DNA of 64,000 nucleotides from Pleurodeles waltl. Taxonomy: Eukaryota > Chordata > Amphibia > Caudata > Salamandridae. Location: positions 223,335,442 to 223,399,441 of the forward strand of contig NC_090450.1 in assembly GCF_031143425.1 (NCBI RefSeq), in the 5' to 3' direction. The notes beneath the pieces were generated by a model, which saw only the letters and a list, made by a program, of their open reading frames with translations, did not search any database and was not told the origin of the DNA. Both the position numbers and the translations under genes were made by a program. Numbering within the stretch: position 1 is the stretch's first letter; every line of letters begins with the position of its first letter. This document shows, piece after piece, positions 21,596-32,605 of the stretch.

Positions 21596-23754
21596 TGTGG
21601 TTTATGCACTATGTGCTTTGTCACTCCATGTTATTTGGTCTCCAGCTGGTGTCACCGAGGCTGGTCCCTTTTAGCAATACCTAATTCTAGGTGGAAAAGT
21701 GCATCAGTAGTGTCTGGCTGTCTAGACACCCCAGCTACCCCTTTTTTGTGCCATGAATAGGCCCTGGTTGCATGTGATTATGCAGCTTACTACCCTATTT
21801 ACTTTGGCCCACCTGACCATAAACAGATTGCCCCCTCTCATGAACATCTTAGTCTAGGCTGGGAAGGAAAGCCGTAGTGTCGGGCATTTAGAATCTCTCA
21901 CTCCCACCAAACACCATTGCCCGCTCTAGGCATTCTGGAGAGGCCCTTCTGGGGGACCATAGTATGCACCATTGACTTTACGGGATTTTAGCCAGATTGG
22001 GCTTTTTATCGGCTTTTACAGGGAGGGAGGTAAAAGGAGGCCCCAGATGTGATCTTTTTGTATTCCTAAATTTCAATTGGATAGTAATGTCAAATGCATG
22101 TTTTGTTTGTTTATGGTTTTTAGTAAATATTAAACTAATTTACACACATACTGAAGTAACTAATGTTGTTATATAGTTTTGGGTGGAAACATGTGGAAAA
22201 GAACTGAACATAAATGTCTTTAGGAACACATTACTACAACAGTTTGTTGCTTGCAACTGATGATAGATTAATAGCCAGTTGGGGAATCTTTATATGCCAA
22301 AGTTAATTGAAGCGTCTGAGGGGCTATTGACAAATGTATTTGGCCTCATTCCAATAATGATGTGTTCATGTGTCGCCAATTAGGACTTCACAACCTAGAA
22401 GATGGCATTTGAGTAGATGCCTACTGATGACCACAAGTGAGATACTGGCATTTTTTTAAAGAAGGCTAAATGATCTGCAATCCTATGTGTGTCATACACG
22501 TATCCTCAAATTCAATAATACTGTAGGTTGAAGTACCTGTCATCCTTTGTAACTTCACTAAAGGCTTTCCAAATGAAGGGTAGGCCATCTTGATTATCCT
22601 AAACCTCTGTAGTGGTCCAAGTCATTGCAGATCATTTTTCAAGGGTTGAGCTGTGCAACCGTTATGCAAGATGACATCTTGGTCAAAGCATTGTCATGCT
22701 TCGCTATGACAGGAAATTGCATGGTGTCCTTGAAGTTCTTAATCCCTTCACTGGTATTTCTCTTTTTTAAACATGTGTGAAGATAATTTGTCCTTGAGAG
22801 CTGTAGAAAAGATGTTATCCTCTTTCTGGACTGAGACTGTCAGACATCCAAAGCACACTGAAGGTGGTTTGATGAATGCCAGTTCATAATCAAAGAGTCC
22901 AATAAATATTTTTTGAGTAACATACTACAGACACAATATAACTAAGAGTTGTGGAATAGCACTTGATGAAGTGATAAATATCTGTCTTCCTTGTGATAAG
23001 GAAGTGAAGATATGTTCTGTGCATGATAGGAAGATTTTTTCAAATTCGTACCACATTTAAATTAAGTATGTGCCAGAAGAAAGCTATTGAAGGAAGAAAA
23101 GACTTGGGAATAGAGCAAATAATGTAAAGAGTCATTATTGGGTTTAAGGAAGGACCTTCTTGAGTAGTGTAGGGCTGCAAAAAAGATAGTCTTATGAAGT
23201 CTAATAATATGATGAAAAACAGAAAAGGGGGCTGAAGGACAGTGTTACTTACAGTGGGTCACAGATGTGTTACGAGGGAGTGAAGGAGTTTTTGGAAAAT
23301 ATGATTTTATACATTGTACAGTGCCTTGCAATCCCAACACCAAATTTGCTATTGGCTTCATTCCCTATCCACAAAAAAGGGACCTAGAGAGACAAAAAGG
23401 CTTCACAGGTGCCCTCCACGCAGATTACTTATTCAAAAAAACCCTGATATGACACCCATGACTCTGTTTTTTCCCACTGGGAGCCACCTATTTCTATCTT
23501 GGGCAGTCACAATTTGCGAGTGTTTTTTCAACAAGAACAGGTCCTATGTCAAAAGAGCACCAAATATATATAGAAAAACAATTTGAAATAAAGAAAGTAT
23601 AACTAAGTACAATATAGGAAGTGCCTCACGTAAGTAACCACTAAAGAGCGTTTGGCAGGTTCTCACCATATTGCCCACTTTTTCACCATTGACAACATTT
23701 CTATATATGTTGAGAAACCAACACCCAAGTAAAATCAAAAAGAGTGTTATGTTT
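21596..23754. other. Unassigned non-coding stretch
   Basis: About 2.1 kb without recognisable protein, tandem repeat or element end. The part next to the Gypsy element (about 23000-23750) should contain its 3' UTR and LTR, but I could not identify LTR edges there. Confidence 0.4.
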
Positions 23755-23759
23755 GCGTA

Positions 23760-24590
23760 TCCCTATAATCCATTGTATGCAGCATCCTCCATCAGCAACC
23801 AACCACCATATCCTTCACCTCTCCTTTCTGGCTTCACCTCTCCTTTCCCATCCTTCTGGAACAATGCAGTTCTTCTCAAATTCCAAGTCTGATTATTCTC
23901 CAACTTCACCCAATTTCCCTGACCATCTTTACTCTGTAGAGCCCCCAGAACTTAGACAAACCTTAACCCACTCCACCTGTTTTAACCATCACCCAATGAC
24001 CCACATCAGTCATGTGCCTGCTCTGATCATCCCTCTGAATCTCTTTCATCGATTCGGAAAGTTGGTCCTGCTTCCATAATGGAACCAACGTGGTACCATG
24101 CTGCCTACCTCGCATCATCTCGAAGGGGGTTTTACCAGTACTGGTTCTTACTGTGGTGCGCCCACAACATTTCTTTTACAGCACTCTGATCAATCAAACC
24201 TCCCCTTAAACCATCTGGTTTATTCTCTCAACTTGCCCATTCTCTTGGGGATTATATAGGGAAGTACAAACATGCTTCACTAAAATGTCACTCAGAAACC
24301 TTTGCTTTTTATTAAAGGTCAGTTGTGTACCATGTTCAGTTATCAGCTTTGAAAGTATGCCTTCCCTTCTGAATCTTTATCCCAACACAGCAGTGGTAAC
24401 CTTCATGTTGATACACCTCATGTAAGCCACTTCGGCACACTTAGGTTTTGTATCAACTAGGACTGCTACATACCTTTCATGTTCTGACAAGAAAACAATT
24501 GGTCCTACGAAATCTAACCACACCGTCTCCCAGACAGAACTTGCTTCAGACATATGCAGATCACCTTCCAACACACTCAAACCCACTCAA
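23760..24590 (-). pseudogene. Gypsy integrase core and C-terminal domain
   Basis: The core starts VWETVWLDFVGPIVFLSEHE (about 24480-24545, first Asp). It continues with a second-Asp region reading TEHGTQLTF, where the usual SDNG-type motif has Glu in place of Asp. It then shows YNPQENGQVERIN (24215-24260), whose Glu is the third acidic position, and a PFEMMRGRQ segment. The C-terminal part at about 23950-24050 reads GHWVMVKTGGV and SKFWGLYRVKMV, similar to the GPY/F module of Gypsy integrases. In-frame stops occur near 24205 and 24375. Replacement of the second catalytic residue would inactivate the enzyme even without the stops. Confidence 0.8.
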
Positions 24591-25054
24591 ACTTTTTTCA
24601 GAATTCTTGCACTCCTCACATCCCTTCACCCATTGTTTCCTCTGACCATCCATCAAAGGGCACCAGAAATTTTCCTTGAGCCTTTTGAGAGTTTACGTCT
24701 GAACCATGGGACCTTCCTGCACCAGACATGTAAGTTTGCCTCTTACTGCACTGGGTGGCACAACCTTTCACCCCTCATGATGAGCTTGTCAACAAGCAAT
24801 GACTACTCTTCTGCCACCACGTGAAAAGGTTTCACTGCATCCGGAAAAGTACTCTCTCTTCTTACACCACAATTAATCATATCCACCACCGCTTTCAGTA
24901 TCAAATAATCTCCCATAGCACCCATCCAATCTTCTGTGGACACACAGCCCTGCAAACCTTCTGTGGCTCCCTTTACTCCTGCCACCAGTGCCTCTGTGTC
25001 AAAATCGCACCCATCAGCTGCCTTGTCCGGTAGTCTCTCTCCTTGTTTTTCCAT
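24591..25054 (-). pseudogene. Gypsy pol linker and integrase zinc-binding region
   Basis: The open frame 24803-25054 (84 residues) ends FPDAVKPFHVVAEE. Downstream fragments include KLIMRGERL and VPWFRRKLSK. By position this corresponds to the end of RNase H, the tether and the integrase N-terminal region. It begins immediately where the RT N-terminus stops, which marks the deletion junction at about 25055-25060. Confidence 0.55.
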
Positions 25055-25060
25055 CCTGGC

Positions 25061-25324
25061 TCAGGAAATCAGATCATTAATATTTGGTGGAGGGAAACAA
25101 GCCATAACCACATTCTGATTTAGGCTCCGCAAATCAACACAAAATCTCAAAGATCCCTCTGCTTTCTTTCTTACTACCATATGTGACGGCCATTCTGTAG
25201 CATTGACAGGCTCAGTGACTTTATCTTGGATCATCTGATCAAATTTGTTTTTCACCACCTCTGCCCTTATCGTTAGTGGCACCTTCCTTGCTACATGTCT
25301 CACCGGCACAGCATTCTTCAGCAA
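25061..25324 (-). pseudogene. Gypsy RT, N-terminal fragment
   Basis: It contains VRHVARKVPLTIRAEVVKN, TEWPSHMVVRKKAEGSLRFC and VDLRSLNQNVV, then FPPPNINDLIS before a stop. This is the conserved opening of the Gypsy RT domain. The following catalytic-core block (YxDD) is missing. The frame is otherwise clean over 87 codons. Confidence 0.85.
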
Positions 25325-25339
25325 CAGTTCTTTATGTTG

Positions 25340-25696
25340 TTAATTCTTTACTTTCCTCAGTTTGTTCTCAAATACAGACTTGAACTGATCTAGGCCAATA
25401 CTTAACTCTCCATCGTCCACTTGGTTAACTGCACGAGGATTGACTAGTATGTGCAAATCATATTGGTGTGACCAACCCGAAATTGGTGGACCTTTGATAG
25501 TCACAAACACTTTCCCTTGGGTCTCTTGGCCCACGAATTCTATTATTGACAAAATGTAGCCTATCACACCAATATCAGCTCCCTGGTATCCTTTCAATAA
25601 TATGTGAGTTGACTTCAATTTCCCATCAGGCCATGTGTCATCAAACAGTTGCTTGGGTATGATGGTGTGCAACCAGCCTGAATCCACCAGCAGCTA
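25340..25696 (-). pseudogene. Gypsy aspartic protease with in-frame amber stop
   Basis: The active-site motif reads LLVDSGW (VDSG at 25677-25688 on the minus strand). A TAG codon at 25694-25696 interrupts the frame just before it, after KVNGKVV. The domain continues with HTIIPKQLFDD and LKGYQGADIGVIGYILSIIE. The protease normally processes Gag-Pol. The region between this domain and RT is short and open. Confidence 0.8.
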
Positions 25697-26650
25697 AACA
25701 ACCTTCCCATTCACCTTGAAATCAGCCTTGGGGCGTATTCTTCTTTTCACATCATCGACTATCTTGGTTACCTTCTCAGCATCGCTGTCCTTTAGAACCC
25801 TATGTTCCACTGTTTCCTTTATTCTATCCACTAATGCAACATGTTTTTTCAAGGCTTTCACACACATGCAAAATGTTTCTTCTTCCCACAGATGTGGCAT
25901 TTCTTGCCTACGGCAAAACAGTTCTTTGAGTCACCCACATGTAGACTGGAAAACTTGCTTGAACCACTTGAAGTTCTCCAGCTTTCACATTTCCCCCTTT
26001 GCTGTAGATATTATTATATTATTATTACATTCAATTTTTTATTAACCGCTTTCACTAGATCCGATTCACTGTCCACCTCTGCCACATCTGAAGTGATTTA
26101 ACTTTCCATATTTTGCATCTCTTTCATGCATTTCGCAACTCCTCCACCACCTCTGTGATCTTTATGGCATCCTTTAGCGCAGGATTTCTCACAGCCCAGA
26201 GTCTCACTTTTACTATTACATTGACTCTTAACTGGTCCCTAAGAAGTTCTTCTGTCATGAGACGAAATTTGCACTTCACCATCAACTCATGCACCCTTGC
26301 TACAAAATCAACTGACTCAAATGGTTTTTGGGGTTGTGTATAAAACTTGTGATGTTGCATTACTATATTAACCGTTTTTGCAAAACGGTTTTGCAAGTGT
26401 AATTTGGCTTCTTTGTACACATGCTAAAACTCCTCTCCATCATCATAAACTTGCGGTAAATCCTTGAACATATGTTGACCTTCTGCACTAAACAACCTAA
26501 CAACAATACTTTTTTTCTAAGTGGTGAAAAATATGTGCCCTCATCTGCCACTTAGCAATTTGCAAAAGACTCTGCCCAATCCTCCCATTCAATTGGTGGA
26601 TCATCTGCTGTATCAGGAACGTAGTGGGGGAGGGGCGGTGGGGCACAGTG
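25697..26650 (-). pseudogene. Gypsy gag (capsid and zinc knuckle)
   Basis: The N-terminal part near 26520-26650 reads PPIEWEDWAESFA and TYFSPLRKKVLLLGCL. The capsid part (26124-26420) includes KPFESVDFVARVHELMVKC and TEELLRDQLRV, typical of vertebrate Gypsy Gag. The nucleocapsid zinc knuckle at about 25860-25905 is CHICGKKKHFACV, followed by a TGA exactly where the last Cys of C-x2-C-x4-H-x4-C would be. Reading one frame over restores downstream coding. A stretch at about 25985-26120 is AT-rich and unassigned. Confidence 0.75.
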
Positions 26651-26690
26651 GACTGATTGTTGACCAAAGCTGTCACTGAAATGCACTTAG

Positions 26691-28400
26691 GATGGATGGT
26701 GAATCTGGTGGACCTGTGGTAAAGATGAAGGGAGACAGCAATTATATTGGTTTATTTCGTCTGTATGTTTGTAATACATACAGACAATGTTTGTATTACA
26801 TTGGGTGGCGCTGTAGACCTGGGATAGAGTGAACATTTGAGGGAGCAAAACAAACTCCAATGATAAGATGAACGGTGTGGAGGTGAGTTGCACATTTAGT
26901 GTATCCTCTTCCCTTGTTATTACGTTTATTTATTTGGCAGAGGTACAGTCATTCTGGAACGGAAAGTATGCAGCAGTGCAAGCCCTATTTGGCGAAGCCG
27001 AAAACTCAACAAAAATCAGCTTGAGCATGAGGCCGCACTCACCCTCTGCCTGCAGTACACTGACCACAGTGGTGACACGTATGACCCGCCACAAGGCTGC
27101 ACTCATAAGTGAGGAAGAGTGCAGGACTGCTGGCAAGACAGTGCTCAAGCTGAATTGGCCGCCGGTGAGCTGGGAAACCCCGGGGCTTTCAAAAGGGCTT
27201 CTAAAAGGCTGAAATTAAGCTGCTCAAAGGCCACTGCATAGTGGCAGTGCAAGGATAGTCTAATTAGATGCAAAAGCCTACCGTAACAATGTTGCAGGTT
27301 GCTGACACAGGATCTCGCTGCAGGTGTAACTGTAAACAGGTGTCTGGCTATCTTGGATCCAAAAATATGTTATATTTACCCACTACAGAAACAATGGAAG
27401 CTGAATGGATACTGAATCCAAGTTTATTGACTGATGAAATCCTATGTCCGAGTAGCCAGACACCAACAGCTCAGTTCAACACTTAACCGCCCTGAAACCT
27501 AATGAAGTCACAGGGACTTACATGCTTAACATTCAAGGTATACATCACAGGGCTGAGAGCATAAAAGGAAACAACTGTGCATTAACATAGGCCGCATTAT
27601 AACACATCCCGTTTCCTTCCCAAACAACCAACCCAGTTACCCCAACAAATAAAATGCATGGGGAGCTAGAGCTGTGCATTTACAAAAGCCACTTTATAAC
27701 AACAGTGACTGAATGGGAAAGATAGGAGGCCACCGTTGTTTTTCTTTGTGCTGCTCCTGAAGTGGACTCCTTTAAAATGAGAGCCTCTCAGAGTGCCTTA
27801 ATGTGTACAAGTCTGTTATGATCACGATTTACAATAGCGTTTTTGGGAGCTTTTTGGAGAAAGGTGAAGCAGGCTTATCACTTCCAAGCAGAATCACAGT
27901 TATTCAGGAAACTGCTTTATATCACTGCTAATAGCAGCAGCTCTTGACATGGTAGGTGGTCCATATAGAAGAGGGTATATGGTGTTGTCCAATTCCACCT
28001 CCTTCCATCTGCCGACAGAATCAGATTTGATCGTTTCTCCATTTTGCATATAGAAAGGCTCTTAGTATTCCAAGACAACTCTTTGAAGACTTTCTCAAAC
28101 TTCACAACAGGTTTGGGTGCGTAATATAAGCAATTTAAGATGAAGGACATATTTCAGAAGCTGGAAGCCTTTCTTGTCTGATTGTGAGAACATTTTTGTG
28201 TACACTTTCAGCATGACTTCTTTTCATCCAGGATGCATATTTTCTTGCTTCCTCATTTGTGTCAACTGGCGGTAGGGATCTAGTGACTAACCTCCTTATT
28301 TGGCATCTGCTATGCAGTCTCTCTTTTGGCAGGAGTGAACAGTATACAACTGAATTTCTGAAGCAGATTGGACCCTTTTCCACAAAATTCAAGCCACCTT
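26691..28400. other. Unassigned non-coding stretch
   Basis: No recognisable gene. It should contain the 5' LTR of the Gypsy element, but no repeat partner was found. Two adjacent minus-strand open segments (27917-28150 and 28135-28392) are protein-like in composition but match no family I know. Confidence 0.35.
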
Positions 28401-31104
28401 TTTAGGCATGTGCTGCTTTGAAGAGTCATGTTGTGTTAAGCCTGTGGGCTTTAGCCCGCCCGTAGGCTTACAATTTGCTCACTCCGTGGTTGGTCTCATA
28501 TCCTTTCTCCTCATCTGTCCAAGGCACGCATGCGTCATGCCTCCTCTTGTGTTTAGCCCTCCCCCAGAGCATGGACAAAGTATTGTGTCCACCCAGTGCT
28601 CCATTTTTAGGAGCGACTTTCTTCTTTGTGTATGAGTGCTTGTGTTTTTACAAGCTCCGTCTCCTCCCACCCGAGCTTTATTTTGAACTGCTCCCATTTT
28701 TTTCCCCCTCTGTTCTCTTTCTTAAACAGCGGGTAGATTTCACTATATCAAGCAAAAGTAAAAGAATCATTGCTATTTTAACGATATCTGTCTGTGTTTT
28801 GCACAACAAAAAAAACAAAGAAACACATTACATGCATGAAGTGGCATTATGCATTTCAATTCAAGCTTTGTTTTACATTTGTGGTGGGTCCCTCTAGTGT
28901 CTGAAAAGGGACTGTCCCTCACTGTATCCTATCACATTCTAATGAATTATACAGCGCAGGCTGGGTCATAGAGCTTTTTCACTTGCCTTTCTGCTATTTA
29001 AAAGGGCTAAACTTCCAATAGCTCTTGGATTGCCGCAATCTATTGGTTTTGCCAATGCATGTTTAAGAGGTGGAGTGCTCCATCTGAGGACAGAACTGTA
29101 CTGGCCAGTCAGTTACTTAAGCAATTTCCTTGTGCTCTGCAGGCTAGGAGCTGCTTTCAGTGCAGGATGGCGAACAATCACCATTTGATTCCTCCATGGT
29201 CCCAGTCTAGTTACAGCCTCCTGCAGTGTGTGGTTGGTTTAAACCTCTTTTTGGTAGGGCCGATTTTATTTTCCAGTCATTCCCTGGCTATGAACTTGTT
29301 TGCTTATGGCATAACTGGAGGGAATACATCTCCTACAGCATTTGCTCGAGGAGGCCCATGTCCATTCAGCTGTAATCGGAGATTTAATCATAGGTTACTT
29401 TTTCCCAAAATGTTTCATACAAGGTATTTGAGGGGAAAGCAGCAGATCACACAGCTCATGTTGGAGACGCATTGGATCAGTCAGCTCTGTTGGGAGTAAA
29501 ACCTTCTGTCTCAACTTCCCACTGGCTTCCTCAGATGGTAGACTACTGTGACAGCAGTGGCCTTTTGGTATAGAACGACATTGTCCAAAATAAACCCAGA
29601 TTGACTGAGTGAAACGGGATTTTCAGGATAACCAGTGACTGTGTAAATTCCATTTTGATTAAATATTTGTAAATTTATCATGCGTGGATATTCTGGAAAT
29701 CTGCCCTGGGACACAATGTCCATTATGTCCATTATCTATCTTGGCACCCTTTCCATAAGATTTCTGCAGCAATTATGCAACTGCATTCATGTATTGGCAT
29801 GCACAGCAGTTCCCTCCAAAACGAATGTCCAATGTGCTTGAAAGAAAGCAGCATAAGTAGAACCATAGGATGACCATGAAAAGAGTGTGCCAATGTGTTT
29901 TTCTAGAACATCAAAAGCACACAAAAAATGCAATAAAACCATTTTCATATGTTCTTTATTATGCAAATTTCAGCAGTTCACAGTGCTTTGAACTGGTATG
30001 CTGGTTCATTAGTGGGTAAAATGCCACCACAGCTGCGAAATTTTGCTAAATCCACCAGTGGAACGTATTGATGGAGAGGTTGTGAATCTGTCACTGGTTA
30101 TCTCTAATTTCGCATTTGGAAGAAATGTTGCATTCATCCCTAGACGACAGTCAGTACTATGGTTTGTAGTCGAGCTGACATGGCTACCTAGAACTGCGTA
30201 CTGACACCAGGAAGCAGCTCGCTTGGCTTCTAATTACTGATGCAGTGAGTGAGCTTCAAATGACCCTATTGGCTAAGTCAAACATTGTTATGCCTACTCC
30301 ATTATATTGTGACAATACTTGCAACACTATATTGTACAAATGTATTTGCTTAATTATATAGGTTTCTTAAGGTTTCATGGTTTGTCTAGCATTGATTTGA
30401 AAATGAAAATGTCTGATTTGCTACTGATTAACTTTTTACTTTCTCCTCTTAGTATTCCTTGTGCTCATGATGTTTTTACGACTAAGTGTATGTAAATTGC
30501 ACACTTTTAGCCCTATGTCACGGACTATAGGGTGTTTCGCCCAAAGTAGTGCATGCTTGGATTCTGGCGTAGTCTGCTATGATCTGGAGCAGCAGTAACC
30601 TTTTCACTCTTCTGGTCCACCACTAAAGGACAGATGAATAGAGGGACCCACAATCTAAGAAACAACTGTACATAAAAATCATTTCAAATTACGAAGTACT
30701 TATTTAATTCACAAACAAAAACTGTGAAAAAGAAAATTTGAAGTCTTAGTTTTTTTTTGCACCGAATAATAAATTAGTTTTATAGTAAAGCATAAAAACA
30801 TAAGTTTAATAGGATACAGTTTGCGATCCAAATACCGGGTGGAAAAACAGTAAAGCAGTGCATACAATATACAGACAGCAACATATATTTGACACTGATA
30901 GTAGGCCAAGTAATTGGAGTGCCATATGGTGTGATTGTATCAAGGGGTTTACCCATAGGCATCAGGATACACCACGAGATGGGTGTGTCTGTAGTATGTA
31001 TATGCTGTATAGTTTCTATACAAAGTATACCATACGGGTGTATCGTTTCTAAACTCTATAACTGGGGAGGGGGTAGAACGGCAATGGGAGAGAGGTGAGT
31101 CAAG
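28401..31104. other. Unassigned non-coding stretch
   Basis: Mixed-composition DNA with no convincing coding region. A poly-T run at about 30750-30760 could be the antisense poly(A) end of the minus-strand L1 that follows. Confidence 0.35.
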
Positions 31105-31475
31105 CGTATGGGAGTGTAAGATGGGGCCTTAATCTGTCTATTCCAAAGAAGCAAATGTGCTGTCATTTGTTCCATGTATTTATCTAAGGTCGACCATACT
31201 TCATTTGAGATCTAGGGGTGGATGGCTACTGAGCCATGAAAGCTATGTGCTCCTCTGAGGTAGGAGATCCATGTCCATGCAGGTATGATGAGATAGATGG
31301 TTAAATTACTTCCATTTGGATAGGATGACTTTAATTGTGAGTTGAAGGTCCAGCAGTCCTCTGTCGTTATTTTTTAGGTTTAAAGTGGTTACTGAGGCCC
31401 AGGGGCCTAGACCTATCAGGAAGTCCATGCTAAAGGCTGGGCCAAGTGAGGATGAGAGATGGTTCTGGATTGAGG

Positions 31476-32140
31476 TCATTTATGAGCTTTAGAGTTGGCA
31501 GTTAAAGAACATATGTTCATGTGAGCCCTGCCTAGTTTGCAATTCCAAGAGGTGTCCTTCTCACGTAGGTTTAATTTGTGTAACCTGGCCAGGTTCCAAT
31601 GTGTGAAGTTCATTGTAAAGAATTTGGATTGCCATAGTAAAGAGGCGATTTTGTTGCATAAGGAGGTTGTGCCAATTTTTTGCCAATTTTCTTCTGTTAT
31701 GTAGTCAAGAGAGTGGTTGCCAAGATGCTTAGCCCATTTTAAGTGTAGTGTTGATTTTGGTGCTGAGTGAGAGTCAGATATAGTTTGCATAGATGTTTGA
31801 GGCAATATGACTCGAGTAGTACCAATCCAATAGGCGAGAAATTATACTCTGATTACCGCCATGACTCAGTTTGGACAGTTTTACTTGAAGTTTTAGGAAG
31901 CTGTAGAAGTCTAAGTTAGAGAGATTTTAAATTCTAGCCAGTTCAGGAAAGAGATGAGTATCTTTATTGTTATCATATAGATCTCGGATATGGCTGATGC
32001 CTTTGGTGGCCCAAGTGTGGGCTATATTGTTAATGTTCTTTACCTTTATTTTGGGGTTGTGCCATTGCTTCAATAACTGTATTGAAATCCATTTTGCATC
32101 TCTTGTTCTGCCTTGGCATGTGTGAGACTCTGAGTAACTA
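31476..32140 (-). pseudogene. L1 ORF2p-like, C-terminal part
   Basis: Minus-strand fragments read NIAHTWATKGISHIRDLYDN, LPQTSMQTI, GNHSLDYITEENWQKI, and FTHWNLARLHKLNLREKD followed by SWNCKLGRAHMNIC. The last corresponds to the THW(T)P.RLH...CW.C...H segment of L1 ORF2 C-termini. The frame has stops at about 31930 and 31476. The part between this block and the RT fragment is missing, so the interrupting insertion came with, or was followed by, a deletion. Confidence 0.75.
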
Positions 32141-32144
32141 AGTT

Positions 32145-32605
32145 AAAGGGGTATGATCTGTTCACCACGACTTCCCTGAGGAGTCAGAGTGTCAGGTTTA
32201 GGTTGCCACAAATCACCTTTCCTTTCAAGGGTTTGAAGAGGCACTGCGGGCTAGCTGGGAGTTAGGCTGACAGCTTCCAAGGTGGTGTGGGATTGACTCA
32301 GTCACCCACACTCGGTGGTGCAGGCATCCTAAAGCATGCAATGCTGTTACCTAAATAGGAAATGCACAACATGGCACTACCAATGTTGGTTTGGTACAAA
32401 TTTAAATAATCTCCTGAATTGCTCTCTCACATGCCAAAGTTACCGTAGTTACCCCATAGGGAGACATTTGTGGTATTAGGAAAACTCCACCTAAACTAAA
32501 TAGGTAGCCCATCTTACTCTGTAGGTTATTCAAGCTGTCGTGACGCTCCTATTTTGGTAATAAGACTGCATGTTTAGGGCGGTAGCCCAGCTAGCTCAGT
32601 CTTGT
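32145..32605 (+). mobile_element. Retroviral LTR (U5) and leader fragment inside L1
   Basis: The reverse complement of 32160-32310 matches the U5 of the LTR at 20563-20720 (AAAGGTGATTTGTGGCA, CAGCTAGC, CTGTCAGCC, GTGACTGAGTC). The LTR end would be CACCCACA at 32310, in plus orientation. It is followed by CGGTGGTGCAGG, which resembles the leader next to the other LTR. At about 32558-32600, AAGACTGCATGTTTAGGGCGGTAGCCCA matches the leader at 20530-20553 in the opposite orientation, so the fragment carries an internal inversion. Only part of an LTR is present. It splits the antisense L1. Confidence 0.6.

Larger units (their letters stand above)
23755..26690 (-). mobile_element. Ty3/Gypsy retrotransposon body, internally deleted
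   Basis: Minus-strand order: gag capsid (about 26124-26650), nucleocapsid zinc knuckle (about 25860-25905), aspartic protease (25340-25696), RT N-terminus (25061-25324), pre-integrase tether and zinc-binding area (24600-25054), integrase core (24060-24590) and a GPY/F-like C-terminus (about 23760-24060). This is the Ty3/Gypsy order. The RT catalytic core and RNase H are absent between 25061 and 25054. Multiple stops and shifts are present. No LTR could be delimited on either side. Confidence 0.85.
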
